Source: Prochlorococcus sp. AG-402-I21
GTDB lineage: Bacteria; Cyanobacteriota; Cyanobacteriia; PCC-6307; Cyanobiaceae
Assembly (NCBI GenBank): GCA_003216955.1
Contig: QCHZ01000001.1
Span: forward strand, 186,001-250,000
Reading direction: 5' to 3'
Length of the DNA stretch: 64,000 bases
The notes under the pieces are model-generated. The model searched no databases, was not told where the DNA came from, and saw only the letters and a list, made by a program, of their open reading frames with translations. A program made the position numbers and the translations under genes. Positions 51,777 to 62,175 of this stretch are shown here, one piece after another. Position 1 is the first letter of the stretch, and each line of letters starts with the position of its first letter.

Positions 51777-53543
51777 ATGACAAATAAAAATCCACATGAG
51801 GATTCCTCATGTCCAGTAGAACAAGATGTTCTCGGGGAATCTACTGAGGAAATATTGGATGAAGGTGATCAAAATTTAGAAAATGGCTTTTCTGAATTTA
51901 ATTTTAGTGATGAACTAATTCAAACAATCTCTGATCAAGGCTACTCATCACCCACTCCTATTCAAAAAGCTGCAATTCCTGAATTACTTCTTGGTAGAGA
52001 TTTAGTTGGACAAGCTCAAACTGGTACAGGTAAAACAGCTGCATTTGCATTGCCAATACTTGAAAGGCTGAAAAAGAATGTTGGACATCCACAAGTTTTA
52101 GTTCTAGCTCCAACTCGCGAGTTGGCTATGCAAGTAGCTGAATCATTTCGCACATATTCCGCAGGTCATCCGCATTTTAAAGTACTCGCAATATATGGAG
52201 GCTCTGATTTCAGAAATCAAATCAACACTCTCAGGAGGGGAGTTGATGTGGTTGTGGGGACTCCTGGGCGAGTCATGGATCATATGCGTCAAAAGACTCT
52301 CAATACAAGTCATCTAAGTTGTTTAGTTCTAGATGAAGCTGATGAGATGTTAAGGATGGGATTCATTGATGATGTTGAGTGGATATTAGAACAATTGCCA
52401 GAAGAGAGACAACTAGTTTTATTCTCAGCGACGATGCCATCTGAGATAAGAAGATTATCAAAAAAATATTTAAATAGTCCTGCAGAAATAACTATAAAAG
52501 CAACTGAATTGAAGGAAAGACTTATCAGGCAAAGATATATAAGTGTTCAAAATATTTATAAAGTTAATGCACTTCAAAGAGTACTTGAAGCTGTATCAGA
52601 AGAAGGAGTAATAATATTTGCTAGAACAAAAGCTATTACAATTGTAGTAGCTGAAAAATTAGAATCATATGGATATAATGTAGCTGTTTTAAATGGAGAT
52701 ATTCCTCAAAATCAAAGAGAAAGAACTGTTGAAAGATTAAGACAGGGTTCTATCAATATTTTAGTAGCTACAGATGTCGCAGCAAGAGGCCTAGATGTGG
52801 ATCGAATTGGTTTAGTAATAAATTATGATATGCCATTTGATCGCGAAGCGTATGTTCATAGAATTGGCAGGACTGGTCGTGCGGGAAGGAATGGTGAAGC
52901 TATTCTTTTTGTTAATCCAAGAGAGAGATCATTTTTAAGTAATCTTGAAAGAGCTGTAGGTCAACCGATTGAAAAAATGGATATTCCAGACAATGAACTT
53001 ATCAATAGCAACCGAATTGAAAAGCTACAAGCAAAATTAATAAAAGCAGCCTCAACGGAAAGAGATAACCCAGAAGAGGCAAATATTTTAGAAGAATTAA
53101 TAAAAAATGTTGAAAAAGAATTAGATATAGATCCAAAAGATTTAGCACTTGCAGCATTAAATTTAGCAGTTGGTTTTAATGCACTCCTTGAGAATGGGAA
53201 TGAGGATTGGATTAGGCAATCAGCTCAAAGAAACACAAGAAATGATCGACGAGACAATAAATTCAAACAACGTCGAAGAGGTGATTTTGATAACAACAGA
53301 CTTGAAGATCAGATGGATAGATTCAGGGTTGAAGTTGGGCACCGAGATAGAGTTAAGCCTGGGAATCTAGTTGGAGCAATTGCAAACGAAGCGGGACTAA
53401 AAGGGAGATCTATAGGCAGAATAAGAATATTTGAAAACTACAGCCTAGTAGATTTACCAAAACAAATGCCTGATAATGTTTTTCAAGCTCTAAAGAAAGT
53501 TAAAGTAATGAATAGAGAATTACAGATAAACAGAGCTGACTGA
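51777..53543 (+). CDS. deaD: DEAD-box RNA helicase (DeaD/CsdA type)
   Basis: A 588-aa ATP-dependent RNA helicase acting in ribosome assembly, RNA decay and cold adaptation. Motifs include the Q-motif PTPIQKAAIPELLLG, Walker A AQTGTGKTAAFALP, the DEAD motif LVLDEADEML, SAT in LFSATMPSEIRR, and HRIGRTGRAGRNG. A C-terminal RNA-binding domain with GAIANEAGLKGRSIGRIRIF is the DbpA-like module of CsdA proteins. It has a leader of about 150 bases, which could carry cold-responsive structure. Confidence 0.95.
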   Translation: MTNKNPHEDSSCPVEQDVLGESTEEILDEGDQNLENGFSEFNFSDELIQTISDQGYSSPTPIQKAAIPELLLGRDLVGQAQTGTGKTAAFALPILERLKKNVGHPQVLVLAPTRELAMQVAESFRTYSAGHPHFKVLAIYGGSDFRNQINTLRRGVDVVVGTPGRVMDHMRQKTLNTSHLSCLVLDEADEMLRMGFIDDVEWILEQLPEERQLVLFSATMPSEIRRLSKKYLNSPAEITIKATELKERLIRQRYISVQNIYKVNALQRVLEAVSEEGVIIFARTKAITIVVAEKLESYGYNVAVLNGDIPQNQRERTVERLRQGSINILVATDVAARGLDVDRIGLVINYDMPFDREAYVHRIGRTGRAGRNGEAILFVNPRERSFLSNLERAVGQPIEKMDIPDNELINSNRIEKLQAKLIKAASTERDNPEEANILEELIKNVEKELDIDPKDLALAALNLAVGFNALLENGNEDWIRQSAQRNTRNDRRDNKFKQRRRGDFDNNRLEDQMDRFRVEVGHRDRVKPGNLVGAIANEAGLKGRSIGRIRIFENYSLVDLPKQMPDNVFQALKKVKVMNRELQINRAD

Positions 53544-53563
53544 TAGAAAAAACCATCAATAAG

Positions 53564-53848
53564 ATGCTTAGTAGATTATTATTCAGCAGCATTATCACAT
53601 TTCTTCTCTTAGATGTGGGTATAAATTTGGAAGCTCAGGGGAAAGAAATTAGTACTAAAAATAGTCTTATTAATAAATTCTGTATTGCGACATTAAAATC
53701 AAAACTTGATCTCAAGAATAAACAAAATTTAAATGAAATTAGTGATTTTACATGTGAATGTTTTTTTAAAAAATATAATTCTGGTAATTCTTTGAAGAGC
53801 TCTCGTGATTACTGTAGAGACAAAGCTTCTGAGAAATATAATCTCTAG
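53564..53848 (+). CDS. Small exported protein
   Basis: A 94-aa protein with a signal peptide (hydrophobic core at residues 5-19). Four Cys are present (KFCIAT, DFTCECFF, DYCRDK), which could form two disulfides in the periplasm. It lies 20 bases after the helicase gene and 20 bases before the ABC exporter, so it may be part of a run-through operon. No family was recognised. Confidence 0.62.
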   Translation: MLSRLLFSSIITFLLLDVGINLEAQGKEISTKNSLINKFCIATLKSKLDLKNKQNLNEISDFTCECFFKKYNSGNSLKSSRDYCRDKASEKYNL

Positions 53849-53868
53849 AAGAAAACAATCTAAATCAA

Positions 53869-55659
53869 ATGTACACATCGAATTCAAAAATAAATAAAAG
53901 TCCAATAGTAAGACTTTTAAGCAATCTTAAAAGTCAGAAGCGTTTGATTTATTCAGCAATCTCTTGCTCTATTTTAAATAAATTTTTTGATCTTGCACCA
54001 CCTGTATTAATTGGCATATCTGTTGATGTAGTAGTAAGAAAAGAAAGTTCATGGCTAGGTTCAATTGGCTTTAATACTGTCCCGCAGCAGTTAATTGTAC
54101 TTGCAATAATTTCATTTTTAGTTTGGACAGCTGAATCATTTTTTGAATATTTATATGGATTGTTATGGAGAAATTTAGCTCAGAAGACACAGCACTATTT
54201 AAGAATCAAAGCATATGACCATTTACAAAAATTAGAGATGACATTCTTCGAATCAGATAATACAGGAAGGCTTATGACTGTACTAAATGACGATATCAAT
54301 CAACTAGAAAGATTCTTGGATGAAGGAGCTAATAAAATTATTCAACTAATAATTACTGTTTTTATTGTTGGTGGGGCAATGATTTTATTAGCTCCCGGCA
54401 TCGCACTGCTAGCATTCATACCTATTCCATTTATTCTTTGGGGTTCGATTAATTTTCAGAAGAACTTAGCTCCTCGTTACCGTGAAGTCAGAGACAAAGC
54501 TGGAGATCTTGCCTCGAGACTTAATAATAATCTCAGTGGAATGCTTACTATTAAAAGTTTCGCTACTGAGGATTGGGAACTTGAAAGATTAAGACTAGAT
54601 AGCAATTCATATCAAGAAAGCAATAGAAAGGCAATCAAGTTATCAGCGGCATTTATACCATTAATTAGATTCGCAATCCTATTTGCTTTCCTTGCAATAT
54701 TAATTGCTGGAGGCTTCCAAACGTGGAAAGGATTCATGCCAGTGGGAACTTATAGTTTTTTAGTCTTTATTACTCAAAGATTATTATGGCCCTTAACTAC
54801 ATTAGGGCATATTTTGGACGATTATCAAAGATCAATGGCCTCAACAAATAGAGTTTTAGATTTAATAGATACTCCAATAAAAATCAAAACTGGAAAAATC
54901 AAATTTGATCCTAATAGTGTTCAAGGTGAAATCAAATTTAAAAATATTGACTTTACGTATAAAGGTCGAGCTAAAGTTATCAAAAACTTTAATTTAAATA
55001 TTAGTCCGGGCAAGAAAATAGGCATTGTAGGTGCTACCGGCTCTGGGAAAAGTACACTTGTAAAACTATTATTAAGGCTATATAAAATCAGCAAAGGTTC
55101 AATAGAAATTGATGGAAACTCAATTGAATCATTGGATTTAAAAAGTCTAAGACGATGCATTGCATTAGTAAGCCAGGAAACATATTTATTCCAAGGCACA
55201 ATTGAAGAAAATATTTCTTATGGATCACAAAATATTGATAAGGCAAAAATTAAAAATGCTGCAGACATTGCCGAAGCAACTGAATTTATTAATCAACTGC
55301 CTGAAGGGCTAAAAACAATAGTGGGAGAAAGAGGACAAAAGTTATCTGGTGGACAAAGACAAAGAATTGCTATTGCAAGGGCAATATTAAAGAATGCTCC
55401 AATATTAATATTAGATGAGGCAACAGCATCTGTAGATAATGAAACTGAAGCCGCGATTCAAAGGTCTCTAAAAAAGATAACAAATAGTTGTACTACAATT
55501 GTTATTGCACACCGTTTAAGCACAGTAATAGATGCTGATGAAATTATAGTTTTAGATAAAGGTAAAATAATAGAGAAAGGAACACATTTGTCACTTCTAA
55601 AAAATAAAGATTTCTATTACTCCCTTTGGAAAATTCAAGCTGGTGAAAATTATACTTAA
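53869..55659 (+). CDS. ABC exporter (fused membrane and ATPase domains)
   Basis: A 596-aa half-transporter of the MsbA/lipid-multidrug exporter type. Six membrane spans lie in residues 20-310, and the ATPase domain runs from about 350 to 590. Walker A is GATGSGKSTLVKLLLRL, the ABC signature is LSGGQRQRIAIARAIL, Walker B is ILILDEATASVDN and the H-loop is VIAHRLSTV. It would act as a homodimer exporting lipid or another hydrophobic compound. The substrate cannot be read from the sequence. Confidence 0.93.
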   Translation: MYTSNSKINKSPIVRLLSNLKSQKRLIYSAISCSILNKFFDLAPPVLIGISVDVVVRKESSWLGSIGFNTVPQQLIVLAIISFLVWTAESFFEYLYGLLWRNLAQKTQHYLRIKAYDHLQKLEMTFFESDNTGRLMTVLNDDINQLERFLDEGANKIIQLIITVFIVGGAMILLAPGIALLAFIPIPFILWGSINFQKNLAPRYREVRDKAGDLASRLNNNLSGMLTIKSFATEDWELERLRLDSNSYQESNRKAIKLSAAFIPLIRFAILFAFLAILIAGGFQTWKGFMPVGTYSFLVFITQRLLWPLTTLGHILDDYQRSMASTNRVLDLIDTPIKIKTGKIKFDPNSVQGEIKFKNIDFTYKGRAKVIKNFNLNISPGKKIGIVGATGSGKSTLVKLLLRLYKISKGSIEIDGNSIESLDLKSLRRCIALVSQETYLFQGTIEENISYGSQNIDKAKIKNAADIAEATEFINQLPEGLKTIVGERGQKLSGGQRQRIAIARAILKNAPILILDEATASVDNETEAAIQRSLKKITNSCTTIVIAHRLSTVIDADEIIVLDKGKIIEKGTHLSLLKNKDFYYSLWKIQAGENYT

Positions 55660-55660
55660 A

Positions 55661-56206
55661 TTATATAAAAAAAGTAAAAGAAGTAACTACTCTTTTAAAC
55701 GTATCTTGCATTTTTGACCAGCGTTGTTCACTAGTGCTGGCAGCAAGTGTATACAAATAACCTCTATCGACAACAACTGTGGCGATTTCATGCCTATTGT
55801 TTTCTTTTAAATTAACAGAGTATTCAAGATCATAGAATTTGCGTTCATCAACTTCTCTCTCTGAGGCATCAATTAATTGAATAGGGTTATCACTGTTTTT
55901 TTCACCGAAAAGTCTTAGTCCTACAGCATCCGCACCACCCAAATCATCTAAATCCACTTCATTTTCCAATTTAGAAATAACAAGACTGAGAGTTTCATCG
56001 GAATTTATTAAGTCATGGTAAACAACCTCTGGTCCATTATCGACAGCCACTCTCGTCCATCCTGTTGGGAAAAGAAAACCATATAGTCCATCTTGACTTT
56101 TAAAAGGTTCCAACCCTGCTGCTCCCCCTGTAGAACAGGCTCCAAGGGTCAAGACCAACGCTATAGCCAAAAAGGATTTAAAAGATGTTTGAAAAAATTT
56201 GATCAT
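55661..56206 (-). CDS. psbP: PsbP-domain lipoprotein (CyanoP)
   Basis: A thylakoid-lumen lipoprotein of the PsbP family that assists photosystem II assembly. I prefer the ATG at 56206, since it begins the lipoprotein signal peptide (MIKFFQTSFKSFLAIALVLT) with lipobox L-G-A-Cys24. The longer frame to 56239 adds 11 unlikely residues. The mature domain shows YGFLFPTGWTRVAVDNGPEV and GYLYTLAASTSEQRW, typical of PsbP. It is convergent with the ABC exporter. Confidence 0.92.
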   Translation of the reverse strand: MIKFFQTSFKSFLAIALVLTLGACSTGGAAGLEPFKSQDGLYGFLFPTGWTRVAVDNGPEVVYHDLINSDETLSLVISKLENEVDLDDLGGADAVGLRLFGEKNSDNPIQLIDASEREVDERKFYDLEYSVNLKENNRHEIATVVVDRGYLYTLAASTSEQRWSKMQDTFKRVVTSFTFFI

Positions 56207-56325
56207 TTGGGGGACGCAAGCATCACTATTTTGATACATTTCTAATTTAACTGACGGTAATCTTCTTTAAATTAGTGCAACCCAGATAAAACTCTGACTA
56301 CATTCAAGTTAATTGCTTCTGAACT

Positions 56326-56925
56326 CTGAGCGGCTTCACTAAACCATTATCAAAATTAATTGATCAGTTTGAGCAATTGCCTGGTATCGGCCCCAGAACT
56401 GCTCAAAGATTAGCTCTTCATCTTTTGCGTCAGCCAGAAGAGAAAATAAGATTGTTTTCAGAAGCCCTAGTTAATGCGAAAAGTCAAGTGGGTCAATGTA
56501 AGACATGCTTTCATTTAACTGCAGGAGAACAATGCGAAATTTGTTTAAACAAGGAAAGAAATCAAGAACTCATTTGCGTTGTTTCTGAGTCAAGAGATTT
56601 GCTTGCTCTTGAGCGCACTCGAGAGTTTAAGGGTCTTTATCATGTAATTGGTGGGTTAATTTCTCCGATGGATGGGATTGGACCCGAAATGCTTGAAATA
56701 TCAAGTCTTATCAAAAGAGTCGATAAAGAAAATATCAAAGAAGTCATCCTTGCCCTTACACCAAGTATTGAGGGGGATACGACTAGTCTTTATGTGGGTA
56801 GATTGTTAAAACCATTCACAAAAGTCACTCGTATTGCTTATGGACTTCCCGTTGGAAGTGAGTTGGAATATGCCGATGAGGTGACACTCTCGCGTGCTCT
56901 AGAAGGTCGTAGAGACTTAGATTAA
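56326..56925 (+). CDS. recR: RecR recombination mediator
   Basis: A DNA-gap recombination and repair protein acting with RecO and RecF. The first Met-type start (TTG at 56377) would cut into the conserved N-terminal helix-hairpin-helix. In-frame codons upstream encode [20 protein letters not shown], typical of RecR N-termini, so I place the start at a CTG (56326), giving 199 aa, the family norm. The zinc finger [16 protein letters not shown] and the Toprim segment [15 protein letters not shown] are present. lipA follows 11 bases later. Confidence 0.9.
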   Translation: MSGFTKPLSKLIDQFEQLPGIGPRTAQRLALHLLRQPEEKIRLFSEALVNAKSQVGQCKTCFHLTAGEQCEICLNKERNQELICVVSESRDLLALERTREFKGLYHVIGGLISPMDGIGPEMLEISSLIKRVDKENIKEVILALTPSIEGDTTSLYVGRLLKPFTKVTRIAYGLPVGSELEYADEVTLSRALEGRRDLD

Positions 56926-56936
56926 CAATCAAACAT

Positions 56937-57860
56937 ATGACAATAACAACAAGAAAAACAACAAAATTCAGTAGTTTCCTCCCGGAAGAGCGTTTACCTA
57001 ATTGGATCAAGCCATCCATAGGTAATGCAAGTCAACTGGAAAAAGTTCAAAAGCTCGTAAAGGAAAACAGATTACATACGATCTGCGAAGAAGGTAGATG
57101 CCCGAACCGAGGTGAATGCTATGCCTCTGGTACGGCTACTTTTTTATTAGGGGGCTCAATATGTACAAGGAGCTGCGCCTTTTGCCAGGTAGAAAAAGGA
57201 AAGTCGCCCGAAAAAGTAAATATTTTTGAAGCAGAAAAAGTAGCAAATGCTGTTCAGATATTAAATCTCAGATATGTGGTATTAACCGCAGTAGCAAGAG
57301 ATGATTTACCAGATCACGGTGCAAGTCTATTTACAACAACAATGGATGCAATTAGATCATTGAATCCTGGTGTCGCCATAGAGGTACTAACACCAGATTT
57401 CTGGGGTGGCAACAATAAGGACAATGTAAAAAAGCAAAGGGAGCGACTAAAGCTAGTTCTCTCCGCTAATCCTATTTGCTTCAACCATAATCTTGAAACT
57501 GTCAAGAGACTTCAAAGAGAAGTCAGGAGAGGTGCTACTTACGAACATTCACTAAACCTTCTCAAATTTGCCAGAGAAATCGATCCAAAGATTCCTACAA
57601 AATCAGGAATAATGCTTGGATTAGGAGAAAAATTTCATGAAATAATTCAAACACTTAAAGACCTTAGAGAAGTCGACTGTCAATATTTGACTATTGGTCA
57701 ATATTTACGACCATCTCTTGCTCACATTCCAGTTTCTCATTATTGGTCACCAACAAAATTCAATGATTTTGCTGAAATAGCAAAGGGATTAGGTTTTAAA
57801 AAAGTAAACAGCGGCCCTTTAGTCAGAAGCAGTTACCATGCAAATGACACATTAGATTAA
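56937..57860 (+). CDS. lipA: Lipoyl synthase
   Basis: A 307-aa radical-SAM enzyme that inserts two sulfurs into octanoyl groups of carrier proteins. Two iron-sulfur sites are visible: the auxiliary cluster ligands in [12 protein letters not shown] and the SAM cluster CTRSCAFC. The C-terminal RSSYHA motif also fits the family. The length is normal. It follows recR closely, so the two probably share a transcript. Confidence 0.96.
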   Translation: MTITTRKTTKFSSFLPEERLPNWIKPSIGNASQLEKVQKLVKENRLHTICEEGRCPNRGECYASGTATFLLGGSICTRSCAFCQVEKGKSPEKVNIFEAEKVANAVQILNLRYVVLTAVARDDLPDHGASLFTTTMDAIRSLNPGVAIEVLTPDFWGGNNKDNVKKQRERLKLVLSANPICFNHNLETVKRLQREVRRGATYEHSLNLLKFAREIDPKIPTKSGIMLGLGEKFHEIIQTLKDLREVDCQYLTIGQYLRPSLAHIPVSHYWSPTKFNDFAEIAKGLGFKKVNSGPLVRSSYHANDTLD

Positions 57861-57880
57861 TCCCCTTAAATTATTTTTAG

Positions 57881-58381
57881 CTACGCCGACCAACTCCGAT
57901 AACTTCTTTCAAATACTTTCTCACAATTAGCTACCATAAAAGCGCCTGCACCTCCCCAAACAATTCTCAAAGGTAAATCCAATGGAGAAGATCCAACTTT
58001 GCGCACAGTATTAAATCCTCGCCTACGAAAATAACGTTGCAATATTTCATGCTGATCTTTTTCGTCATAAATAGCCAATAATCTCGCACTACGACATGGA
58101 GTCTCTTCTAAAGCCCAAGCCATAGTTGCGGCCCAGATTAAATCACCTACATTAGAATTAACGTTTTTACCAACCTTCATCGTATCAAGCTGAAGTCCTT
58201 TAGTATTTTGATAAGCCCATCCTTTCATTTCACCCAACAACTGAATTTTAGTATTACTGGTTGTTTCGCCAACAACAAGCTTAAACGACCAAATATTAAG
58301 AGGCCTCCTGACTTGTATTCGCAGCAAAAAACCCCTATCGGATGCTTCTTTTTCTAATTGAGTTAAATTAGGTTTAGTCAT
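57881..58381 (-). CDS. Conserved cyanobacterial protein (GNAT-like, unassigned)
   Basis: A 166-aa soluble protein. I set the start at 58381 (MTKPNLTQLEKE), where the ATG overlaps the stop of the upstream trhO gene as ATGA. Features are ARLLAIYDEKDQHEILQRYF and RRRGFNTVRKVGSSPLDLPL, the layout of a small acetyltransferase-like fold, but the CoA-binding signature is not clear. It is translationally coupled to trhO. The function is unknown. Confidence 0.72.
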   Translation of the reverse strand: MTKPNLTQLEKEASDRGFLLRIQVRRPLNIWSFKLVVGETTSNTKIQLLGEMKGWAYQNTKGLQLDTMKVGKNVNSNVGDLIWAATMAWALEETPCRSARLLAIYDEKDQHEILQRYFRRRGFNTVRKVGSSPLDLPLRIVWGGAGAFMVANCEKVFERSYRSWSA

Positions 58382-59337
58382 GAAGATGGCCATATAGAAT
58401 TTTCAGGTAGACGTTTCATTATTTCATCAATTTGACGTTGTCTTTCTGCAAATCTAGCTCTATCACGATCTGTAAACTTGTCAACACAAGCCTCACATTG
58501 CAAGCCTTTGATATACGTTGGCTTTTTCAAGTCCTCCGGAGAGATTGGTAGTCCACAAGCATGACACATCCGATGTGAACCTGGTAACAGCTCATGATCT
58601 AAAGAAACACGTTGATCAAAAACAAAGCACTCACCATTCCATAAACTATCCTCAGAGGAAACATCTTCTAGATATTTTAGTATTCCACCCTCAAGATGAT
58701 GTACCTCGGAGAAACCCTCTTCTATCAAATAAGAGGTAGCTTTTTCGCATCTTATACCACCAGTGCAATACATCCCGATTTTTAAAGAGGGATTCTCTTC
58801 GATTAAAGGTTTTAAATGTTTTTGCACCCATGCAGGGAATTCACGAAATGAGCTTGTGTGAGGATTTAGAGCACCCGAAAAATTTCCAATTTTTATTTCA
58901 TACTCATTACGAGTATCAATAACGACACTATCGGGATCTTCTAAAAACTCATTCCATTCACCAGCTTTTATATATTTACCAACAGATTTATTAGGATTAA
59001 TTTCTTTTAGCCCAAGCGTGACGATTTCTTTTTTCTTACGAGCTTTAAAGCGACGAAAAGCTTGTTTCTCACTCCAACTATATTTGACATTAATATCCGA
59101 TACCTTTAAAAGTTTCTCTAATTTTTTAATGAATTGATCTATACCATTATCAGGTCCACAAACAGTTCCGTTAACACCTTCAGAAGCTATTAAAATAGTA
59201 CCTTTTATTTCTTGATTCGTTGCTAAGTTCGTTAATTCTTCTTTGATTAAAAGAATTTCTTGATCAATAATCGATATAAAATTGTAAAACGCAGCAACTT
59301 TATATTTGAATTTCTTAGAGCTATCCTCTGTTTTCAT
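58378..59337 (-). CDS. trhO: tRNA uridine(34) hydroxylase TrhO
   Basis: A 319-aa enzyme installing the 5-hydroxyl of uridine 34 in certain tRNAs, of the rhodanese-like YceA family. An N-terminal acylphosphatase-like domain (residues 10-100) is followed by the rhodanese domain (about 125-235), with the active Cys in MYCTGGIRCEKA. A C-terminal Cys-rich part (CHACGLPIS, CEACVDKF) could bind zinc, a common extension. The length is normal. It heads the pair with 57881-58381. Confidence 0.93.
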   Translation of the reverse strand: MKTEDSSKKFKYKVAAFYNFISIIDQEILLIKEELTNLATNQEIKGTILIASEGVNGTVCGPDNGIDQFIKKLEKLLKVSDINVKYSWSEKQAFRRFKARKKKEIVTLGLKEINPNKSVGKYIKAGEWNEFLEDPDSVVIDTRNEYEIKIGNFSGALNPHTSSFREFPAWVQKHLKPLIEENPSLKIGMYCTGGIRCEKATSYLIEEGFSEVHHLEGGILKYLEDVSSEDSLWNGECFVFDQRVSLDHELLPGSHRMCHACGLPISPEDLKKPTYIKGLQCEACVDKFTDRDRARFAERQRQIDEIMKRLPENSIWPSS

Positions 59338-59346
59338 ACCTACTTA

Positions 59347-60387
59347 TTATCGAGAGAAATTGAACGTAATTCCTGCATCCGCTAAAAGCTTACGATCTGC
59401 CTCCACCTCTGGATTGCTTGTAGTCAAGAGTGTATCTCCATAAAATATAGAATCAGCTCCGGATTGTAGGCATAGTATCTGAGCCTCCCTACTTAATTGT
59501 TGTCTTCCCGCACTAAGTCTTATTCGACTTTTAGGCATAATAATCCTTGCTGTTGCCACCATACGAACCATCTCTAATGGATCAATAGAAGAAAAATCCT
59601 CCATTGGTGTACCCTCTACAGCAACTAACGCATTAATTGGTACACTCTCTGGATGTGGATCTAAAGTTGCTAAAACTTTAAGTAAAGATGCTCTATCGGA
59701 TACAGATTCGCCCATACCAATAATCCCACCACAGCACACTGTAATTCCAGCCATACGTACTCTTCTCAATGTTTCAAGTCGATCTTGATATGTTCTTGTT
59801 GAAATGATATTGGAATAATGCTCAGGACTAGTATCTAAATTGTGGTTATAGGCAGTTAAACCTGCTTGTGCCAATCTAGAGGCTTGAGAATCAGTAATCA
59901 TTCCAGCTGTGACACATGCCTCAAGGCCAAGTTCTCTAACACCTCTGACCATTTCAAGCATTGAATCAAATGCGTCTCCGTCTTTGATCTCACGCCAAGC
60001 CCAACCCATACAAAATCTATCTGCACCTGCATCCTTAGCCGCTCTTGCTCTATCAAGAACTGACTCAACTTGAAGAACAGGATTAGGTTGAACCGTTGTC
60101 TCGTTATGAACAGATTGGGGACAATATGCACAGTCTTCCGAGCATCCGCCTGTCTTTACACTTAGAAGAGATGCAAGCTGAACTTTATACCCTGGATTGT
60201 AAGACCTATGAACTATTTGAGCTCTCCACAACAAATCCATTAAGGGCAAATCAAGTATCTCTTTTACTTCCTCTACAGACCAATCATGTCTAACACCTCC
60301 TACTTTTATAGAGTTAAAATCTAAATACGATCCATCTTCAATAGTGAATTTATCAGATTCATTAATATTCGGATTGATTAGAATCAT
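59347..60387 (-). CDS. bioB: Biotin synthase
   Basis: A 346-aa radical-SAM enzyme converting dethiobiotin to biotin. The [4Fe-4S]/SAM motif is [13 protein letters not shown], and other blocks are [25 protein letters not shown] and GGIIGMGES. The C-terminal conserved Arg region is [16 protein letters not shown]. The length is normal for a cyanobacterium. It is separated from uppS by about 90 bases and from trhO by 9 bases, so trhO may follow on its transcript. Confidence 0.96.
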   Translation of the reverse strand: MILINPNINESDKFTIEDGSYLDFNSIKVGGVRHDWSVEEVKEILDLPLMDLLWRAQIVHRSYNPGYKVQLASLLSVKTGGCSEDCAYCPQSVHNETTVQPNPVLQVESVLDRARAAKDAGADRFCMGWAWREIKDGDAFDSMLEMVRGVRELGLEACVTAGMITDSQASRLAQAGLTAYNHNLDTSPEHYSNIISTRTYQDRLETLRRVRMAGITVCCGGIIGMGESVSDRASLLKVLATLDPHPESVPINALVAVEGTPMEDFSSIDPLEMVRMVATARIIMPKSRIRLSAGRQQLSREAQILCLQSGADSIFYGDTLLTTSNPEVEADRKLLADAGITFNFSR

Positions 60388-60476
60388 AAAATTTGAATAT
60401 AAAAGATTTAATTGCTATTTAGTTTTAGCTGATACTCTATAAAAAATCATAGAATTAATATATTCAATTATTACAG

Positions 60477-61247
60477 TTATACACCTCCAAATCTCCTTCT
60501 TCTTGATTGATAGTCAAGGAGTGCCCTAGTAAGTGTATCTGCGTTAAAATCTGGCCATAATACATCCGTAACATGGATCTCAGCATAAGCTAATTGCCAC
60601 AATAAAAAATTACTGATTCTTTTTTCACCACTAGTCCTAATAAGTAAGTCTGGGTCAACCTCACTAGCTGTAAACAATTCAGACGCGAATACATTTTCAT
60701 CTATCAAGGAAGGATCTAGTTCACCTTTAACAGAACGTTCTGCTAACTTTTGAGCAGCTCGTACCAATTCACGTCTTCCACCGTAATTAGTACAAACATT
60801 AAAATGAATTCCTTTGTTATTAGAAGTTGATTCAACCGATTCATTTATCAAGTCCTTTAATGCAGTAGGTAATGGGTCCAGATCACCCAAGAAATTAATT
60901 TTTACTTCTTCAAGTTTTAAATTAGTCAACTCACGCTTAAGAACACTTTCAAAAAGTGTCATTAAGAAATTCACTTCTTCACTAGGTCTAGACCAGTTTT
61001 CAGTTGAGAAGGCATAAACAGTTAAAGCACCTATTCCCCAATTACTACATAAATGCAAAGTAGTTTTCAAAGACTCAACCCCAACAGTATGTCCAATCGT
61101 CCTTGGTAAACCCTTTGCTTTTGCCCATCTACCATTTCCATCCATAATTACGGCAATGTGATCGGGCATACGAAGACGATCCAATGCTTTAGGTAAAGGG
61201 GTTACCTTTCTAGAATTCTCTGTGCTTATTACAGAAGGATAATTCAA
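60477..61247 (-). CDS. uppS: Isoprenyl (undecaprenyl) diphosphate synthase
   Basis: A 256-aa cis-prenyltransferase making the C55 carrier for cell-wall synthesis. Signatures are [20 protein letters not shown] with the catalytic Asp, the [12 protein letters not shown] helix, [15 protein letters not shown] and [19 protein letters not shown]. It overlaps the upstream cdaA by 4 bases (ATGA), giving coupled translation in a lysA-cdaA-uppS operon. Length typical. Confidence 0.96.
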   Translation of the reverse strand: MNYPSVISTENSRKVTPLPKALDRLRMPDHIAVIMDGNGRWAKAKGLPRTIGHTVGVESLKTTLHLCSNWGIGALTVYAFSTENWSRPSEEVNFLMTLFESVLKRELTNLKLEEVKINFLGDLDPLPTALKDLINESVESTSNNKGIHFNVCTNYGGRRELVRAAQKLAERSVKGELDPSLIDENVFASELFTASEVDPDLLIRTSGEKRISNFLLWQLAYAEIHVTDVLWPDFNADTLTRALLDYQSRRRRFGGV

Positions 61248-62146
61248 TTCAAAGACTCCTTACTTTCATTAATTTTCCCAAGATCGACTCTAGATTGAGG
61301 GACTTTAGTTTCAATATTAGAGGAAGTTGTTTTCAATGAAGAATTAATGCTGGTGGACTTGGACGCAACTGCATTAGCAGGATCCAATAGTTCTTTCAAA
61401 AGGTCAAGTAACCGACTGCTTGTAATAGGTCTTTCGAGTCGTCCTTGACTAGCTAAAGATAAGGTACCTGATTCTTCTGAAACCACAACACAAATACATC
61501 GATCAAATCTTTCAGTTATACCAAGAGCCGCCAAATGCCTAGTTCCGTATCTACTAATCCCTTGCCTTGAAAGAGGCAAAATCACCCCTGCTGAAATAAT
61601 TCTGTTTCCCTTTACTAAAACAGCTCCATCATGAAGAGGGGTATCAGCTGCAAAAAGATTTAATAACAATTCAGACGATAATTGAGCATCAATAGGAACT
61701 CCAGGGAAAAGGAAATCTTCAGGGCGTAAGTCACTGCCCATATCAACAACAATTAACGCTCCTTTTCTATTTTGTGATAAGCGACCTGCCGCTTCGGTTA
61801 GTTGAGCAAAAGTATTAGAACTTGCCCTAAATTCTTTTTGAGTATTTCCAATAATCACAGCTAATCGTCCTGTACCTAATAATTCCATTAATCTTCGTAA
61901 CTCTCCTTGCCATAAAATTGCCAATGATAATGAGCAAGCTAAAACCAAGGCATCAACAAGTTTTGAAGTAATTGGTAAATTTGCAAAACGCTGAACGAAC
62001 CACGCTAATGAAACCAAAAAGAGATAGCCTCTTAAAAGCCACAATGTTCTTTGTTCCTTAACTCTTGAGAAGAGAAGTACTCCTAGAGCAGAAGCAAACA
62101 AAACATCAAGGAGAACACGCAAGTTTATAAGCCACCAAAAATTCAC
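61244..62146 (-). CDS. cdaA: Diadenylate cyclase (c-di-AMP synthase)
   Basis: A 300-aa CdaA-type enzyme making the second messenger c-di-AMP from two ATP. Three N-terminal membrane helices (about residues 8-85) precede the DAC domain (about 95-245), with [20 protein letters not shown] (DGA motif) and [13 protein letters not shown]. The usual RHR motif reads RHL here. A polar Ser-rich tail follows. It sits between lysA and uppS, an order common in cyanobacteria. c-di-AMP here likely tunes osmotic or nighttime physiology. Confidence 0.92.
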   Translation of the reverse strand: MNFWWLINLRVLLDVLFASALGVLLFSRVKEQRTLWLLRGYLFLVSLAWFVQRFANLPITSKLVDALVLACSLSLAILWQGELRRLMELLGTGRLAVIIGNTQKEFRASSNTFAQLTEAAGRLSQNRKGALIVVDMGSDLRPEDFLFPGVPIDAQLSSELLLNLFAADTPLHDGAVLVKGNRIISAGVILPLSRQGISRYGTRHLAALGITERFDRCICVVVSEESGTLSLASQGRLERPITSSRLLDLLKELLDPANAVASKSTSINSSLKTTSSNIETKVPQSRVDLGKINESKESLN

Positions 62147-62175
62147 TCCTACTCCTCAACGTACTTTCAACTTAC

